A DNA stretch of 27,397 nucleotides from CANNDT01 sp945876205 (GTDB lineage Bacteria; Acidobacteriota; Vicinamibacteria; Vicinamibacterales; UBA2999). The DNA is taken from positions 1 through 27,397 of the forward strand of contig CANNDT010000061.1 of the NCBI GenBank assembly GCA_947503365.1, in the 5' to 3' direction. The notes under the pieces are model-generated. The model had not been told where the DNA came from. It made no database searches and saw only the letters and a list, made by a program, of their open reading frames with translations. Below, piece by piece: positions 1 through 8,203 of this stretch. A program made the position numbers and the translations under genes. Numbering within the stretch: position 1 is the stretch's first letter; every line of letters begins with the position of its first letter.

Positions 1-114
1 GCTCGAGGGACATGCCGCATGCCATGATGACGCATGCCCCGACGCCTACACCATCGACCCCCTCGCGCGCGACGGACGTACGAACTACGCGTCGAACGCC
101 GGTGAACTTTCCAT
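1..114. other. Region before the first gene, nothing assigned
   Basis: No gene can be supported here. The stretch lies downstream of the minus-strand dehydrogenase. It holds three copies of CATGCC (11-16, 18-23, 33-38), two of them inside an 8 bp direct repeat CGCATGCC at 16-23 and 31-38. One plus-strand frame is open from base 2, but it runs on antisense through the dehydrogenase C-terminus, so I do not call it as a gene end. Confidence 0.4.
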
Positions 115-1035
115 TCAGGCCGTTCCCACGCTGCGGGCAGCGGCGCGTAGCAGGTCGGCAGACTGCAGCAGGCGGCCGCGTTCCTCCTCGCTCATCTCCG
201 GCTCGAGAACCTCGACGACTCCCTGGGCGCCAACAATCGCCGGCAGAGACAGCGCGACATTCCGGAGACCGAAGGGTCCGTCCTGAACCGTTGAAATCGT
301 CAGCGCGCGACGTTCGTCGCGGAGCAGGCACCGCAGCAAATCGGCGGTGACCAATCCGATCGCATGGTTCGTGGCGCCTTTCCTGCGGATGATTTCGTAG
401 GCCGCTCGTCGGACTTGCTCGGCGAGCTCGGGTTCGCGCGCCCCATCCCAATTGGCCCACTCCCTCAACCGCACGCCGCCGACGCGCGCCGTTGACCACA
501 GCACCACCTCCGAATCGCCGTGCTCGCCAACGACGTGGGCGTGAATGGAATGTGGATCGACCTCGATCGCGTGCCCGACAACATGCTTCAGGCGCGCCGT
601 GTCCAGCATCGTGCCCGTCCCCACGACGCGACCGGACGGCAGTCCCGACTCCTCAGTCATGACGTGCGTGAGGACGTCCACTGGATTCGTGACCATGACG
701 ATCGTGCCGCGGCAGTTCCTGAGTCTCTGCGCGATGTCCCTGACGACCGCCGCGTTTTCGCGCAACAGCTCGAGACGTGACTCGCCGGGCCGGCCGCCCC
801 GGCCGGCTGCGACGACAACCGCGTCGGCATCGGCCATCTCCTCTATCGAGGCCGTGCGAACGAGTGCCGACGGATAGAACGAGGCACCATGCGACAGGTC
901 CATCGCTTCGCCTTCGGCAACCTCGTGACGGACGTCATGCAGGAGCAATTCATCAGCCACGCCCGAGTGCAGCGTGGAAATCGCGACGCTGGAACCTACC
1001 CAGCCCGTACCAATAAGGGCGACTCGTCGCTTCAT
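115..1035 (-). CDS. L-lactate/malate dehydrogenase family NAD-dependent 2-hydroxyacid dehydrogenase
   Basis: A 306-residue protein of the LDH/MDH family, which interconverts 2-hydroxy and 2-keto acids with NAD in the cytoplasm. The Rossmann motif GTGWVG is at residues 9-14, with Asp34 at the end of the second strand as expected for NAD. NPVD is at 117-120. The catalytic set is present: Arg87, Asp145, Arg148 and His172 in GEHGD. The position that sets substrate choice (Gln in LDH, Arg in MDH), six residues before Arg87, is Gly81, so calling it strictly lactate dehydrogenase is uncertain; a broader 2-hydroxyacid substrate is possible. The start at 1035 is chosen because GGAGGAG lies just upstream and the protein begins naturally at MKRRVALIG; a longer reading would add 27 low-complexity residues. 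Its ATG overlaps the pepT stop as ATGA, so the two are probably translationally coupled. Confidence 0.88.
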   Translation of the reverse strand: MKRRVALIGTGWVGSSVAISTLHSGVADELLLHDVRHEVAEGEAMDLSHGASFYPSALVRTASIEEMADADAVVVAAGRGGRPGESRLELLRENAAVVRDIAQRLRNCRGTIVMVTNPVDVLTHVMTEESGLPSGRVVGTGTMLDTARLKHVVGHAIEVDPHSIHAHVVGEHGDSEVVLWSTARVGGVRLREWANWDGAREPELAEQVRRAAYEIIRRKGATNHAIGLVTADLLRCLLRDERRALTISTVQDGPFGLRNVALSLPAIVGAQGVVEVLEPEMSEEERGRLLQSADLLRAAARSVGTA

Positions 1036-2273
1036 ACTCCTCCCCGCTCTTCCCACACCCGCGCAACCTGGACGATGACCTCCACCGCCTTCTCCATGTC
1101 CTGCACCGAGACCCATTCGAGACGCGAGTGGAAGTTGTGCTCGCCGGCAAAGAGATTCGGTGTCGGCAGTCCCATGAACGAGAGGCGCGATCCGTCGGTG
1201 CCGCCGCGGATTGGCCGCTCCCGAACCGTGAGCCCGGCGCGGCGCATCGCCTCGCGGGCGTGCTCCACCACCGCGGGGTGCCGGTCCAATACCTCCCGCA
1301 TGTTGCGGTATTGCTCCTCGATCGAGGTCTCTACCCGCGCACCGTCAAACCGCGAGACCGCCTGTTCGGCCAGTGACGCGAGCAGTGCTTCCTTCTCCTT
1401 CAACGCCGCCGTGTCGAAATCACGAACGATAAACCGCACCGATGTGCGGTCGGCACCCGCCTGCATCGCGTAAGGGTGGACGAACCCTTCGCGGCCATCG
1501 GTGGTCTCGGGTGACAGTCGATCCGCCGGAAGCGCGTCGATGAACGCCGCGGCCACTTTGATGGCGTTGACCATCCGCCCCTTCGCGTAGCCGGGATGGG
1601 TGTTGAAGCCGGAGAACGTCAGCGTCATCGCGTCGGCGGAAAAGCTTTCCCACTCGAGATCGCCGCGGCTGCCGCCGTCCATGGTGTAGGCGCACTGCGC
1701 ACCGAACGACGCCACATCGAAGTACTTCGTCCCGCGCCCGACCTCTTCATCGGGCGTGAAGGCCACGCGAACGACGCCGTGCGGAATCTCGGGATGTGAG
1801 AGCAGGTGCTCGACCGCCGTCATGATCTCCGCGACGCCGGCCTTGTTGTCGGCGCCCAGCAAGGTCGTGCCAGAGGCGGTCACGATGTCATCGCCGATGC
1901 GCTCGCCCAGCGCGGGGTTCTCCGCGCGACGGAGCACCACGGTCGAATCGTCGGGCAGGACGATGTCCCGGCCATCGTAGCGCCGATGGACGATCGGCGT
2001 GACCCCGGCTCCGCTCATCTCGGGGGAGGTATCCACGTGGGCAATGAAGCCAATCGCTGGAATGTCCGCCTTCGCGGAAGTGGCGGGCACGGTGGCCGTC
2101 ACGTATCCGTGATCGTCCATGCGAACGTCGGCGGCGCCGAGCGTTTCGAGCTCGCGGGCCAGTTCCCGCAGCAGGAGCAACTGCGTCGGGGTGCTGGGAT
2201 AGGTGTCGGACGACTCGTCCGCTTGTGTGTCGTAGCGGACGTAGCGAAGAAAGCGTTCGAGGACTGCGCTCAC
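1032..2273 (-). CDS. pepT: Peptidase T (tripeptide aminopeptidase, M20 family)
   Basis: A 413-residue cytoplasmic di-zinc aminopeptidase that releases N-terminal residues from tripeptides. The M20B ligands are visible in order: His79 and Asp81 (HVDTSPEMSG), Asp142 (GADNKAG), the Glu176-Glu177 pair (TPDEEVGRGT), Asp199 (TMDGG) and His379 (GEHNFHS). Length and spacing match E. coli PepT closely, and the N-terminus (VLERFLRYV) aligns with the family start, which fixes the GTG at 2273. A strong AAGGAG abuts the GTG with no spacer, too close to serve as a normal ribosome binding site; a TAGAGT box lies 6 nt upstream of the GTG, suggesting a leaderless transcript. It is the first gene of a two-gene operon with the dehydrogenase and is divergent from mutM with only 22 bp between start codons. 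Confidence 0.95.
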   Translation of the reverse strand: MSAVLERFLRYVRYDTQADESSDTYPSTPTQLLLLRELARELETLGAADVRMDDHGYVTATVPATSAKADIPAIGFIAHVDTSPEMSGAGVTPIVHRRYDGRDIVLPDDSTVVLRRAENPALGERIGDDIVTASGTTLLGADNKAGVAEIMTAVEHLLSHPEIPHGVVRVAFTPDEEVGRGTKYFDVASFGAQCAYTMDGGSRGDLEWESFSADAMTLTFSGFNTHPGYAKGRMVNAIKVAAAFIDALPADRLSPETTDGREGFVHPYAMQAGADRTSVRFIVRDFDTAALKEKEALLASLAEQAVSRFDGARVETSIEEQYRNMREVLDRHPAVVEHAREAMRRAGLTVRERPIRGGTDGSRLSFMGLPTPNLFAGEHNFHSRLEWVSVQDMEKAVEVIVQVARVWEERGGV

Positions 2274-2295
2274 CTCCTTACTCTACGATGAGAGG
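2274..2295. promoter_or_regulatory. 22 bp divergent promoter region between pepT and mutM
   Basis: The whole space between two divergent GTG starts is 22 bp. Reading toward mutM, TACGAT (2284-2289) is followed by 6 nt and GTG. Reading toward pepT, TAGAGT (2285-2280) is followed by AAGGAG and GTG. The two putative -10 boxes share bases 2284-2285. Both genes would then have leaderless or near-leaderless mRNAs, and polymerase could hardly occupy both promoters at once. The boxes are seen; their use as promoters is inferred. Confidence 0.45.
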
Positions 2296-3129
2296 GTGCC
2301 TGAGCTTCCAGAAGTAGAGTCGACGCGCCGCGCCATCGCGCCGGCCATGGTCCGCGCGCGCATCACCGCCGTGGACGTGCGGCGCCCGGACCTGCGCCAG
2401 CCGTTTCCGAAAATGTTCGCCAGGCGACTGACGGGCCAGACCGTGATGGCGCTGAACCGGCGGGCGAAGTACCTGCTCGCATCGCTGTCGTCAGGTGAAA
2501 CCCTGCTCATGCATCTCGGGATGTCGGGGTCGTTTCGAGTCCTGCGCACCATTACGCCGAACGCCACCGCCCGCGACATCGGCGCGCATGACCATGTCAT
2601 TTTCTACCTGTCGTCGGGCAAGGTGGTCGTGTTCAACGATCCACGCCGATTTGGTGTGATGGATCTGATTCCAATTGGCGGTCTGGAGGCCCATCACACG
2701 GTGAGCCGCCTCGGCCCGGAACCGCTATCCAAGGAGTTCGATGCGGCGGCGCTGGCGCGCGCGTGCCGCGGCAAGAAGGTCTCGCTGAAGGCGGCGTTGC
2801 TGGATCAACGGGTGGTCGCGGGACTCGGCAACATCTATGCGAGCGAAGCGCTCCACCGCGCCGAGCTGTCACCCCTGCGCCGGGCGTCCACCATCGCCAC
2901 CTCGTCGGGCGCGCCGCGCGACGCCGCCGTCCGCCTCGTCGCGGCCATCAAGCTCGTACTCGAGCGGGCGATCGCCAGGCAGTCGTCACGCGGCGCCTAT
3001 CGCGACTCGCCGTTTCTGATGTACGACCGGCAGGACGAGCCGTGTCCCAGGAAGGATTGCGGTGGCACCATCCGTCGCCGCACTCAGGGCGGGCGGTCCA
3101 CCTTCTACTGCCCGAAGTGCCAGCGGTAA
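2296..3129 (+). CDS. mutM: Formamidopyrimidine-DNA glycosylase (Fpg/MutM)
   Basis: A 277-residue base-excision repair glycosylase and AP lyase that removes 8-oxoguanine and formamidopyrimidines. The protein begins MPELPEVE, so Pro2 (the Schiff-base nucleophile) and Glu3 are in place once the initiator is removed; this fixes the GTG at 2296. Lys58 sits in the conserved NRRAKYL segment. The helix-two-turn-helix holds GLGNIYASE. The C-terminal zinc finger has Cys250, Cys255, Cys272 and Cys275, with Arg267 in GRST. The first cysteine pair is spaced C-x4-C (CPRKDC) rather than the E. coli C-x2-C, a spacing also found in other bacterial Fpg proteins. It is divergent from pepT and probably monocistronic: a hairpin follows its stop and the receptor downstream has its own -10 box. 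Confidence 0.96.
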   Translation: MPELPEVESTRRAIAPAMVRARITAVDVRRPDLRQPFPKMFARRLTGQTVMALNRRAKYLLASLSSGETLLMHLGMSGSFRVLRTITPNATARDIGAHDHVIFYLSSGKVVVFNDPRRFGVMDLIPIGGLEAHHTVSRLGPEPLSKEFDAAALARACRGKKVSLKAALLDQRVVAGLGNIYASEALHRAELSPLRRASTIATSSGAPRDAAVRLVAAIKLVLERAIARQSSRGAYRDSPFLMYDRQDEPCPRKDCGGTIRRRTQGGRSTFYCPKCQR

Positions 3130-3131
3130 AC

Positions 3132-3148
3132 GTCGTCCCTGGGACGAC
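3132..3148. terminator. Perfect 8 bp inverted repeat after mutM
   Basis: GTCGTCCC (3132-3139) and GGGACGAC (3141-3148) are exact reverse complements separated by one base, giving at least a 7 bp GC-rich hairpin 3 nt after the mutM stop. No T-tract follows, so it would be a Rho-assisted or pausing element, or a protein-binding site for the receptor promoter about 30 bp downstream, rather than a classical intrinsic terminator. Confidence 0.4.
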
Positions 3149-3176
3149 CCCAGGCTAACAACCGGCGGTTGATTCG

Positions 3177-3182
3177 TATAAT
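3177..3182 (+). promoter_or_regulatory. Consensus -10 box (TATAAT) upstream of the TonB receptor
   Basis: An exact TATAAT in otherwise GC-rich DNA ends 8 nt before the receptor ATG at 3191. The expected transcription start falls at or next to the ATG, so the mRNA would be leaderless. No convincing -35 hexamer is seen 16-18 bp upstream, and no Shine-Dalgarno sequence fits between the box and the ATG. Confidence 0.55.
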
Positions 3183-3190
3183 CACCTGAG

Positions 3191-5509
3191 ATGTGGTGCG
3201 TACTTGCGATCTGCGGGCTTCTGACCGGCGTGGTTCGCGACACCAGCGGCGCGCTGCTCCAGGGGGCGACGGTCACCGTCTCGAATGCCTCGCAGGCGGA
3301 ATCCCGCTCGACGGTCACCGACCAGCAGGGACGCTTCGAGATCCGCGATCTTCCCGCATCGCGTTACACCCTCACCGTGACCTACACCGGCTTCGAGCCA
3401 ACCGTCCGCACGGTTGAGGTGGCCACCGCACCGGTGTCGCAGACGATCGTGCTCGAGCCTCCGGGGTTGTCTGAAACGGTCACCGTGACCGCCACGCGCA
3501 CGGGCGATGCGGATGTTCAATCAGCGCCCGGAGCGATCACGGTGCTGACGTCGCGGACGCTCGAGCTACTCGGCGCCACAACGATCGAGCAGCTCGGCGA
3601 CGTCGTGCCGACGCTGAGTACCTCGCAGAACGGTGGGCTTGCCGTGATGGCGCTCCGGGGTATCTCCACCAACTTCACATTTCCCGGATCCGATCCAAGC
3701 GTCACGGTGAATCTCGACGGCGTTTACCTGGCGCGGCCGGCGATGGCCTACGCGAACTTCCTCGACGTCGATCGCGTCGAGGTGCTGCGCGGCCCCCAGG
3801 GCACGCTCTACGGCCGCAACGCGGTGGGCGGGGCGATCAACATCATCACCAGGGATCCCGGCAACATGCTGGAAGCGCGGGCGCGGATCGCCGCCGGCGA
3901 CTACGACACGCGCCGCGTCGAAGCGATGGTCAGCGGGCCGATCGCACGCGGCAAGGTCATGGGCAGCATCGCGCTCCTCCGCGCGACGCGCGACGGCCTG
4001 GTCGCCGACCTCGGACATCTCGACCGTCCGCTCGGCAGCGAGGACGCGTGGTCGGGACGCGCGAAGCTCCGCGTGGTGCTCGGCACCCGCGCTCAACTGA
4101 TGCTGGCCGCCGACCAGGCGAGCGACGACGGCGTGCCGTTGACCTACGCAAAGCCGCTCGTCACGTTGCCCGGATTCACGTTCGACCGGCCAGCGGACTT
4201 CTGGACCGTGCGCAACAGCCACGCCGCCTCGGGGCACAACCTGCAGCGCGGCGCGTCCGCGAAGCTCACGTTCGTTCCCGACAGTGCGACGACGGTCACC
4301 AGCCTCACCGCGTATCGGAGGTCCGACTTCCGCTTCTTCGTCGACGGCGATCTCACCCAACTGCCGCTGATCACCATCAACACGCCAGACCGGCAGCACC
4401 AGGTGTCGCAGGAAGTCACTATCGCAAGGCGAGAGGACACGCACGCCTGGGTGGCCGGGGCGTACTTCTTCGGCGAACACGATGAAGGCGACCTGGAGGT
4501 CACGCAGTTCGCACAGGGGATCCAGCTCCGTCCGTTTCCGCGCGCCGAAGCGTCGTCAGCGGCCGCGTTTGGCGAGCGCACCCAGAAGCTCTCCGATCGC
4601 GTCTCGCTGGTCGGCGGCGTGCGGTTTACGCACGAGCGCAAGCAGTTCGCGAGCTCGGGCGGCACCTACCGGCTGGGGACTCCGGTGCTGGCGATTCCCG
4701 CGTCGTTCTATTCGTTTACCGACAGCGTCACCTACAACGTGTGGACGCCGAAGGCGGCCGTTCAATTGCGCCTGTTGCCGCAGGCCTTCGGCTACGCCTC
4801 GGCGACGAAGGGATTCAAGAGTGGCGGCTTCAACCTGACGACGCCGGAACCGGGCCGCGCCTATCTCCCGGAGCGTAACTGGAGCTATGAGGCCGGGGTG
4901 AAGAGCACGCTCGCCGGCGGCGCCGCGCGGGTGAACGCGACCTTCTTCTACAACGACTACCGTGACCTGCAGGTGCTCTCCTTCGTCCGCTTCACCACCG
5001 TCGTCGACATCAGCAATGCGGCGTCGGCGGTCACGAAGGGCGTCGAGGTGGAAGGGTCGGCGACCGCGCGCGGCTGGACGCTGAGCAGCAGCCTCGCGTG
5101 GCTCGATGCGCGATATCAACACTACGCCGCGGCCACGTCTGACGGCCTTCAGGACGTCAGTGGCCGGCGCCTCAGCTATGCGCCGGAATGGTCCGGCAAC
5201 GCGAGCGCGTTGTACCAGTGGTCGGTTGGGAGTGCGGGCACCGCGTTCATCCGCGGCGACACGACGTGGCGCACCCGCGCGTTCTTCACCGCATTCAACA
5301 CCGACATCGAAACACAGCGGCCGTTCGGCCTCGCGCATGCGCGCGCGGGATTTGCCCCGCGCAATGGTCACTGGGACGTCGCGTTCCATGTGCGCAATCT
5401 CACCAACCAGCCGTTCATCGTCGGCACCGCGAACGTGTCGCCGGCGACCATTGGCGGGCACCAGGGCGAGCCGCGCCGCTGGGGCACGGAGTTTACTGTT
5501 CGTCGCTGA
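3191..5509 (+). CDS. TonB-dependent outer-membrane receptor with N-terminal carboxypeptidase-regulatory-like domain
   Basis: A 772-residue outer-membrane receptor for energy-dependent uptake of an unknown ligand. Residues 12-90 form a carboxypeptidase-regulatory-like beta-sandwich (GVVRDTSGALLQGATVTV). A TonB-box-like SETVTVTA follows at 94-101. The plug spans about 110-222 and ends with VEVLRGPQGTLYGRNAVGG and AINIITRDP. The beta-barrel fills the rest and ends RRWGTEFTVRR. The plug segment GSDPSVTVNLDGVYLARP resembles proteobacterial (sphingomonad-type) receptors, whereas the extra N-terminal domain is typical of Acidobacteriota and Bacteroidota. The N-terminus is odd: MWCVLAICGLL is a very short hydrophobic stretch without a charged n-region, and an in-frame TAA at 3179-3181 blocks an upstream start. 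The signal peptide may be truncated, atypical, or affected by a sequence error. A diheme cytochrome gene follows after 47 bp. Confidence 0.92.
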   Translation: MWCVLAICGLLTGVVRDTSGALLQGATVTVSNASQAESRSTVTDQQGRFEIRDLPASRYTLTVTYTGFEPTVRTVEVATAPVSQTIVLEPPGLSETVTVTATRTGDADVQSAPGAITVLTSRTLELLGATTIEQLGDVVPTLSTSQNGGLAVMALRGISTNFTFPGSDPSVTVNLDGVYLARPAMAYANFLDVDRVEVLRGPQGTLYGRNAVGGAINIITRDPGNMLEARARIAAGDYDTRRVEAMVSGPIARGKVMGSIALLRATRDGLVADLGHLDRPLGSEDAWSGRAKLRVVLGTRAQLMLAADQASDDGVPLTYAKPLVTLPGFTFDRPADFWTVRNSHAASGHNLQRGASAKLTFVPDSATTVTSLTAYRRSDFRFFVDGDLTQLPLITINTPDRQHQVSQEVTIARREDTHAWVAGAYFFGEHDEGDLEVTQFAQGIQLRPFPRAEASSAAAFGERTQKLSDRVSLVGGVRFTHERKQFASSGGTYRLGTPVLAIPASFYSFTDSVTYNVWTPKAAVQLRLLPQAFGYASATKGFKSGGFNLTTPEPGRAYLPERNWSYEAGVKSTLAGGAARVNATFFYNDYRDLQVLSFVRFTTVVDISNAASAVTKGVEVEGSATARGWTLSSSLAWLDARYQHYAAATSDGLQDVSGRRLSYAPEWSGNASALYQWSVGSAGTAFIRGDTTWRTRAFFTAFNTDIETQRPFGLAHARAGFAPRNGHWDVAFHVRNLTNQPFIVGTANVSPATIGGHQGEPRRWGTEFTVRR

Positions 5510-5556
5510 GTCTCTGCGCCGACGTAATATTGGCGCACCTGATGAAGAGGAGCTCC

Positions 5557-6552
5557 ATGATTCGACGAATCGTCCGAGCCCGCACGTCCATTTGCATCTC
5601 CGCGCTCGTCTGCGCTCTCGCTTGGCTTTTCGCCGGGAGGGAGCTTGTCGCGCAAGCGGTACTCGCGGTCCCGGCTGGACTCCCCGACTGGACGTTCAAC
5701 ATCCCCGACAAAATTCAGCCGACCGCGGTGAAAGTAGAGGGCGTCGTCAAAGCGCCGGGCAGCGCGAAGGAGTACGAGGCGGCCAGGATCGCCGGCAACG
5801 CCACACCGCCCGACTGGTTTCCCGATGAACATCCCGCAGCGCCGCCATCGGTGAAAGGCGGACCCGGGATTACCCTCGCGTGTGGCTCGTGCCACCTGAT
5901 GTCCGGCCAGGGCCATTCGGAATCCGCTGATCTCGCGGGCATGCCCGCCGAGTACCTGATTCGGCAGATGGCGTACTACGAGGCAGGGACGCGCAAAGAC
6001 GACGCGCGTATGGGTCCGCTGGCGAAGACCACATCGGACAAGGACGTTCGCGAAGCGGCCGAATACTTTGCCGCGTTGAAGCCGTCTGTGTTTGTGAAGG
6101 TCATCGAAACCGCCACGCCGCCGAAGACGTTCATCGCCACCGCGGGCCGTCATCGTCAGCTCCATCCCGACGGAGGCACTGAGCCAATCGGACGCCGCAT
6201 CCTGCAGATCCCGGCGGACCCGTTCCGCACGGAAATCCGCGACCCGCATTCCGGTTTCATCGCCTACGTCCCACCGGGCAGCATCGCCAGAGGCAAGGCG
6301 CTGGTCACGGCGCCAGCGTCCGGCAAGACCGTGCGATGCGGCATCTGTCACGGCGAGACGCTGCAGGGCCTCGGCGAGGTCCCACGACTCGCGGGGCTGC
6401 AGCCCCTCTACATCGCAAGGCAGCTCTTCGACATGCGATATGGCTCGAGCGCCGGGAAAGCTGCGGAGCTGATGAAGCCTGTCGTCGGCAAGCTGACCGA
6501 CGATGACATCATCGCGATGTCCGCATACCTCGGTTCGTTGCCTCCGCGGTGA
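5557..6552 (+). CDS. Secreted diheme cytochrome c
   Basis: A 331-residue periplasmic electron carrier. An N-terminal signal peptide (hydrophobic core in ISALVCALAWLFAG) is followed by two heme sites, CGSCH at 109-113 and CGICH at 261-265. Each is followed by segments typical of the c4/c553 type: EYLIRQMAYYEAGTRK and LYIARQLFDMRYGSSAG, with MGPLAK supplying a candidate axial Met in the first half. The two halves look like duplicated cytochrome domains separated by an insert of about 80 residues. The ATG at 5557 is preferred because GAGGAG at 5547-5552 gives good spacing; an ATG at 5542 would add five residues. A TAATAT at 5525-5530 could be its own -10, but co-transcription with the receptor 47 bp upstream is also possible. 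Its electron partner is not evident from the sequence. Confidence 0.9.
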   Translation: MIRRIVRARTSICISALVCALAWLFAGRELVAQAVLAVPAGLPDWTFNIPDKIQPTAVKVEGVVKAPGSAKEYEAARIAGNATPPDWFPDEHPAAPPSVKGGPGITLACGSCHLMSGQGHSESADLAGMPAEYLIRQMAYYEAGTRKDDARMGPLAKTTSDKDVREAAEYFAALKPSVFVKVIETATPPKTFIATAGRHRQLHPDGGTEPIGRRILQIPADPFRTEIRDPHSGFIAYVPPGSIARGKALVTAPASGKTVRCGICHGETLQGLGEVPRLAGLQPLYIARQLFDMRYGSSAGKAAELMKPVVGKLTDDDIIAMSAYLGSLPPR

Positions 6553-6591
6553 GCTGCAGGTCTGACGTTTTCTCCCTCGTCTAAAGCCCGG

Positions 6592-7224
6592 GTGACCGAT
6601 CGGGATCTGGATCGGTTTCCAGGAACCTCGCTGTTCGATCGCATTGCGAGAGCCGTGTGTCATGCGGGCTGCCTGCCGCGCAAGGAGCTGTACGAAGCGT
6701 GGGAAGTAGCGCGCCGCGTCCGCCGCCTCTTTCGCGGCGGCCGCATCGTGGACCTGGCCTCCGGACATGGCCTGCTCGCGCACGTCCTTCTTATCCTGGA
6801 CGACTCGTCGCCGCAGGCGCTCAGCGTCGATACGACGCTCCCGCCATCCAGCGCGAGGCTGCACGACGTGCTCGTCGAGGCGTGGCCGCGGTTGCAGGGA
6901 CGGGTGGTGTTCGAGGAAAGTCCGCTCGAGTCAGTCGCGTTGTCGCAGGACGACCTGGTCGTGTCCGCGCATGCGTGCGGCGCGCTGACCGACCTCGTTC
7001 TCGATCGCGCGTCCGCCGCACGCGCCAGGGTCGCGGTGCTCCCCTGCTGCCATGACCTTGCGATGAATGACGCGGGGTCGTTGTCGGGATGGGTGGACGG
7101 TCCGCTGGCGGTGGATGTGATGCGAGCGGTACGGCTCGAGCAGCGGGGCTACCGCGTCCGGACGCAGACGATTCCAGCGCTCGTCACCCTCAAGAACCGG
7201 CTGCTCCTCGGCGAGCCAGGGTGA
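6592..7224 (+). CDS. SAM-dependent methyltransferase-like protein (Methyltransf_32/GSTCD-like)
   Basis: A 210-residue predicted cytoplasmic protein. Residues 53-60 (VDLASGHG) match the SAM-binding motif I of Rossmann methyltransferases. AHACGALTD at 126-134 and PCCHD at 151-155 are the hallmarks of the Methyltransf_32 group, which includes the C-terminal part of GSTCD. The substrate is unknown; the PCC motif is not by itself diagnostic. The start is the GTG at 6592, leaving 39 bp after the cytochrome gene. No good Shine-Dalgarno precedes it, so the start is moderately certain. It converges with the secreted-protein gene ending at 7244. No functional link to the preceding receptor and cytochrome is visible. 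Confidence 0.8.
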   Translation: MTDRDLDRFPGTSLFDRIARAVCHAGCLPRKELYEAWEVARRVRRLFRGGRIVDLASGHGLLAHVLLILDDSSPQALSVDTTLPPSSARLHDVLVEAWPRLQGRVVFEESPLESVALSQDDLVVSAHACGALTDLVLDRASAARARVAVLPCCHDLAMNDAGSLSGWVDGPLAVDVMRAVRLEQRGYRVRTQTIPALVTLKNRLLLGEPG

Positions 7225-7243
7225 CTCACCCTCGGGGACGATC

Positions 7244-8200
7244 CTAATCGAGCGACGGATACGTCCCTGGGCCGCCGCACGTACTCGCCGGGACGCTGAC
7301 GCATCTCGACGGCCGGACGTACTTGTCCTTGATCTTCTTGCGGAATTCCGGCAACGCCGTCTCGGCGCCGCCCAGCACCGCTTCCTGCGGGATGCCGTAC
7401 AGCTTCACGAGCTCGTCGAGGAAGGGGTGCTCTCCCGGGTTGTAGTGCGGCACGCGTTCCGCCTCGACGCCTTCATTGGTGACGGTGCACGGGTGCGTCG
7501 CGGGATTGAGCGGCGCGCGCGTCAATGCGAAGCTCCTCGTCAGGTAGTAGGGCTCCGTGAGGTAGATCGGATCGTCGATCCGCGCGGTGAGCGTCAGGAT
7601 GTCGTCATGACGCGAGAAGCGGGCGGTCATCGTCGCCTCATCGCTGCTCGGCACGCCGTTGCGGCGAATCGCCCCCGCCTCCATGTGCGTCGTGTAGGTC
7701 ACGAGCACATCGTCTTCCCACACGCCGGTGGTAAAGCCCGATTTCTCGTGCGCCGCATACTTCGATGGATGCGGCCGGCCGTCCATCCAGATTGTGATCG
7801 GGACGAAGTCGGCCCAGCCGCCGATGACCCAGGCCGTCGTCGAGCCCGTCAGCAGCTCGGACTCGGGCCAGATCCGCAGGCCCATTGGGCCGATGGCGAT
7901 GTAGGTCGGTGCGTAGTAATCGCAAATACGCTCGGGCATCGAGATCTGCGACTGCGAGTAGATCAGCGACCAGGCGCGCCCAGCGTCGTTCAACGGAATG
8001 CCCATGTAGTCGACCGGCCGCGGACCGCCGCCGGGCATGTTGCCAATGGCGTCGGTGAAGTTTCTCGCCGCCCACGATCCTGAGAGCTCGAGGCCCTCGG
8101 GATTGGGAAGACCCTGCGCGACCATCAGGGCGCTGGTTGCCGCGACGACCACGATGGCTGCGCTAATTCTTGGCCACACGACGTTGCCTCCAACTCTCAT
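7244..8200 (-). CDS. Secreted protein of unknown function, paralogue of the neighbouring gene
   Basis: A 318-residue protein with a signal peptide (hydrophobic ISAAIVVVAATSALMVAQG). I do not recognise a characterised domain. It shares a series of motifs with its upstream neighbour: a GSW/GYW opening, DYMGIPLNDAGRAW (DYIGIPISAAGKRA in the neighbour), a cysteine soon after (ICDYYAP, against QCKAYGAP), RRNGVP (RKNGVP), and a DDPIYLTEPYYLTRSF segment (EDPVNLETPYIISSQF). The two are diverged tandem duplicates. The mature protein has five cysteines, one in the shared ICDYY position and four toward the C-terminus (HPC, RPSRC, ASTC), so C-terminal disulfides are likely. It starts 3 bp after the neighbour's stop and is the last gene of a three-gene operon led by the metallo-beta-lactamase-fold gene. 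An extracytoplasmic role is inferred from the signal peptide only. Confidence 0.82.
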   Translation of the reverse strand: MRVGGNVVWPRISAAIVVVAATSALMVAQGLPNPEGLELSGSWAARNFTDAIGNMPGGGPRPVDYMGIPLNDAGRAWSLIYSQSQISMPERICDYYAPTYIAIGPMGLRIWPESELLTGSTTAWVIGGWADFVPITIWMDGRPHPSKYAAHEKSGFTTGVWEDDVLVTYTTHMEAGAIRRNGVPSSDEATMTARFSRHDDILTLTARIDDPIYLTEPYYLTRSFALTRAPLNPATHPCTVTNEGVEAERVPHYNPGEHPFLDELVKLYGIPQEAVLGGAETALPEFRKKIKDKYVRPSRCVSVPASTCGGPGTYPSLD

Positions 8201-8203
8201 CGG

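Noticed and set aside
2..290. Plus-strand frame open from the window edge, with two cysteines and PDAYTIDP
   Set aside because: It could be the end of an upstream gene, but it continues for about 170 bp antisense through the dehydrogenase and shows no recognisable family.
5368..6864. Minus-strand open frame of 498 codons
   Set aside because: Antisense to the diheme cytochrome, with Arg-rich low-complexity translation and no recognisable domain.
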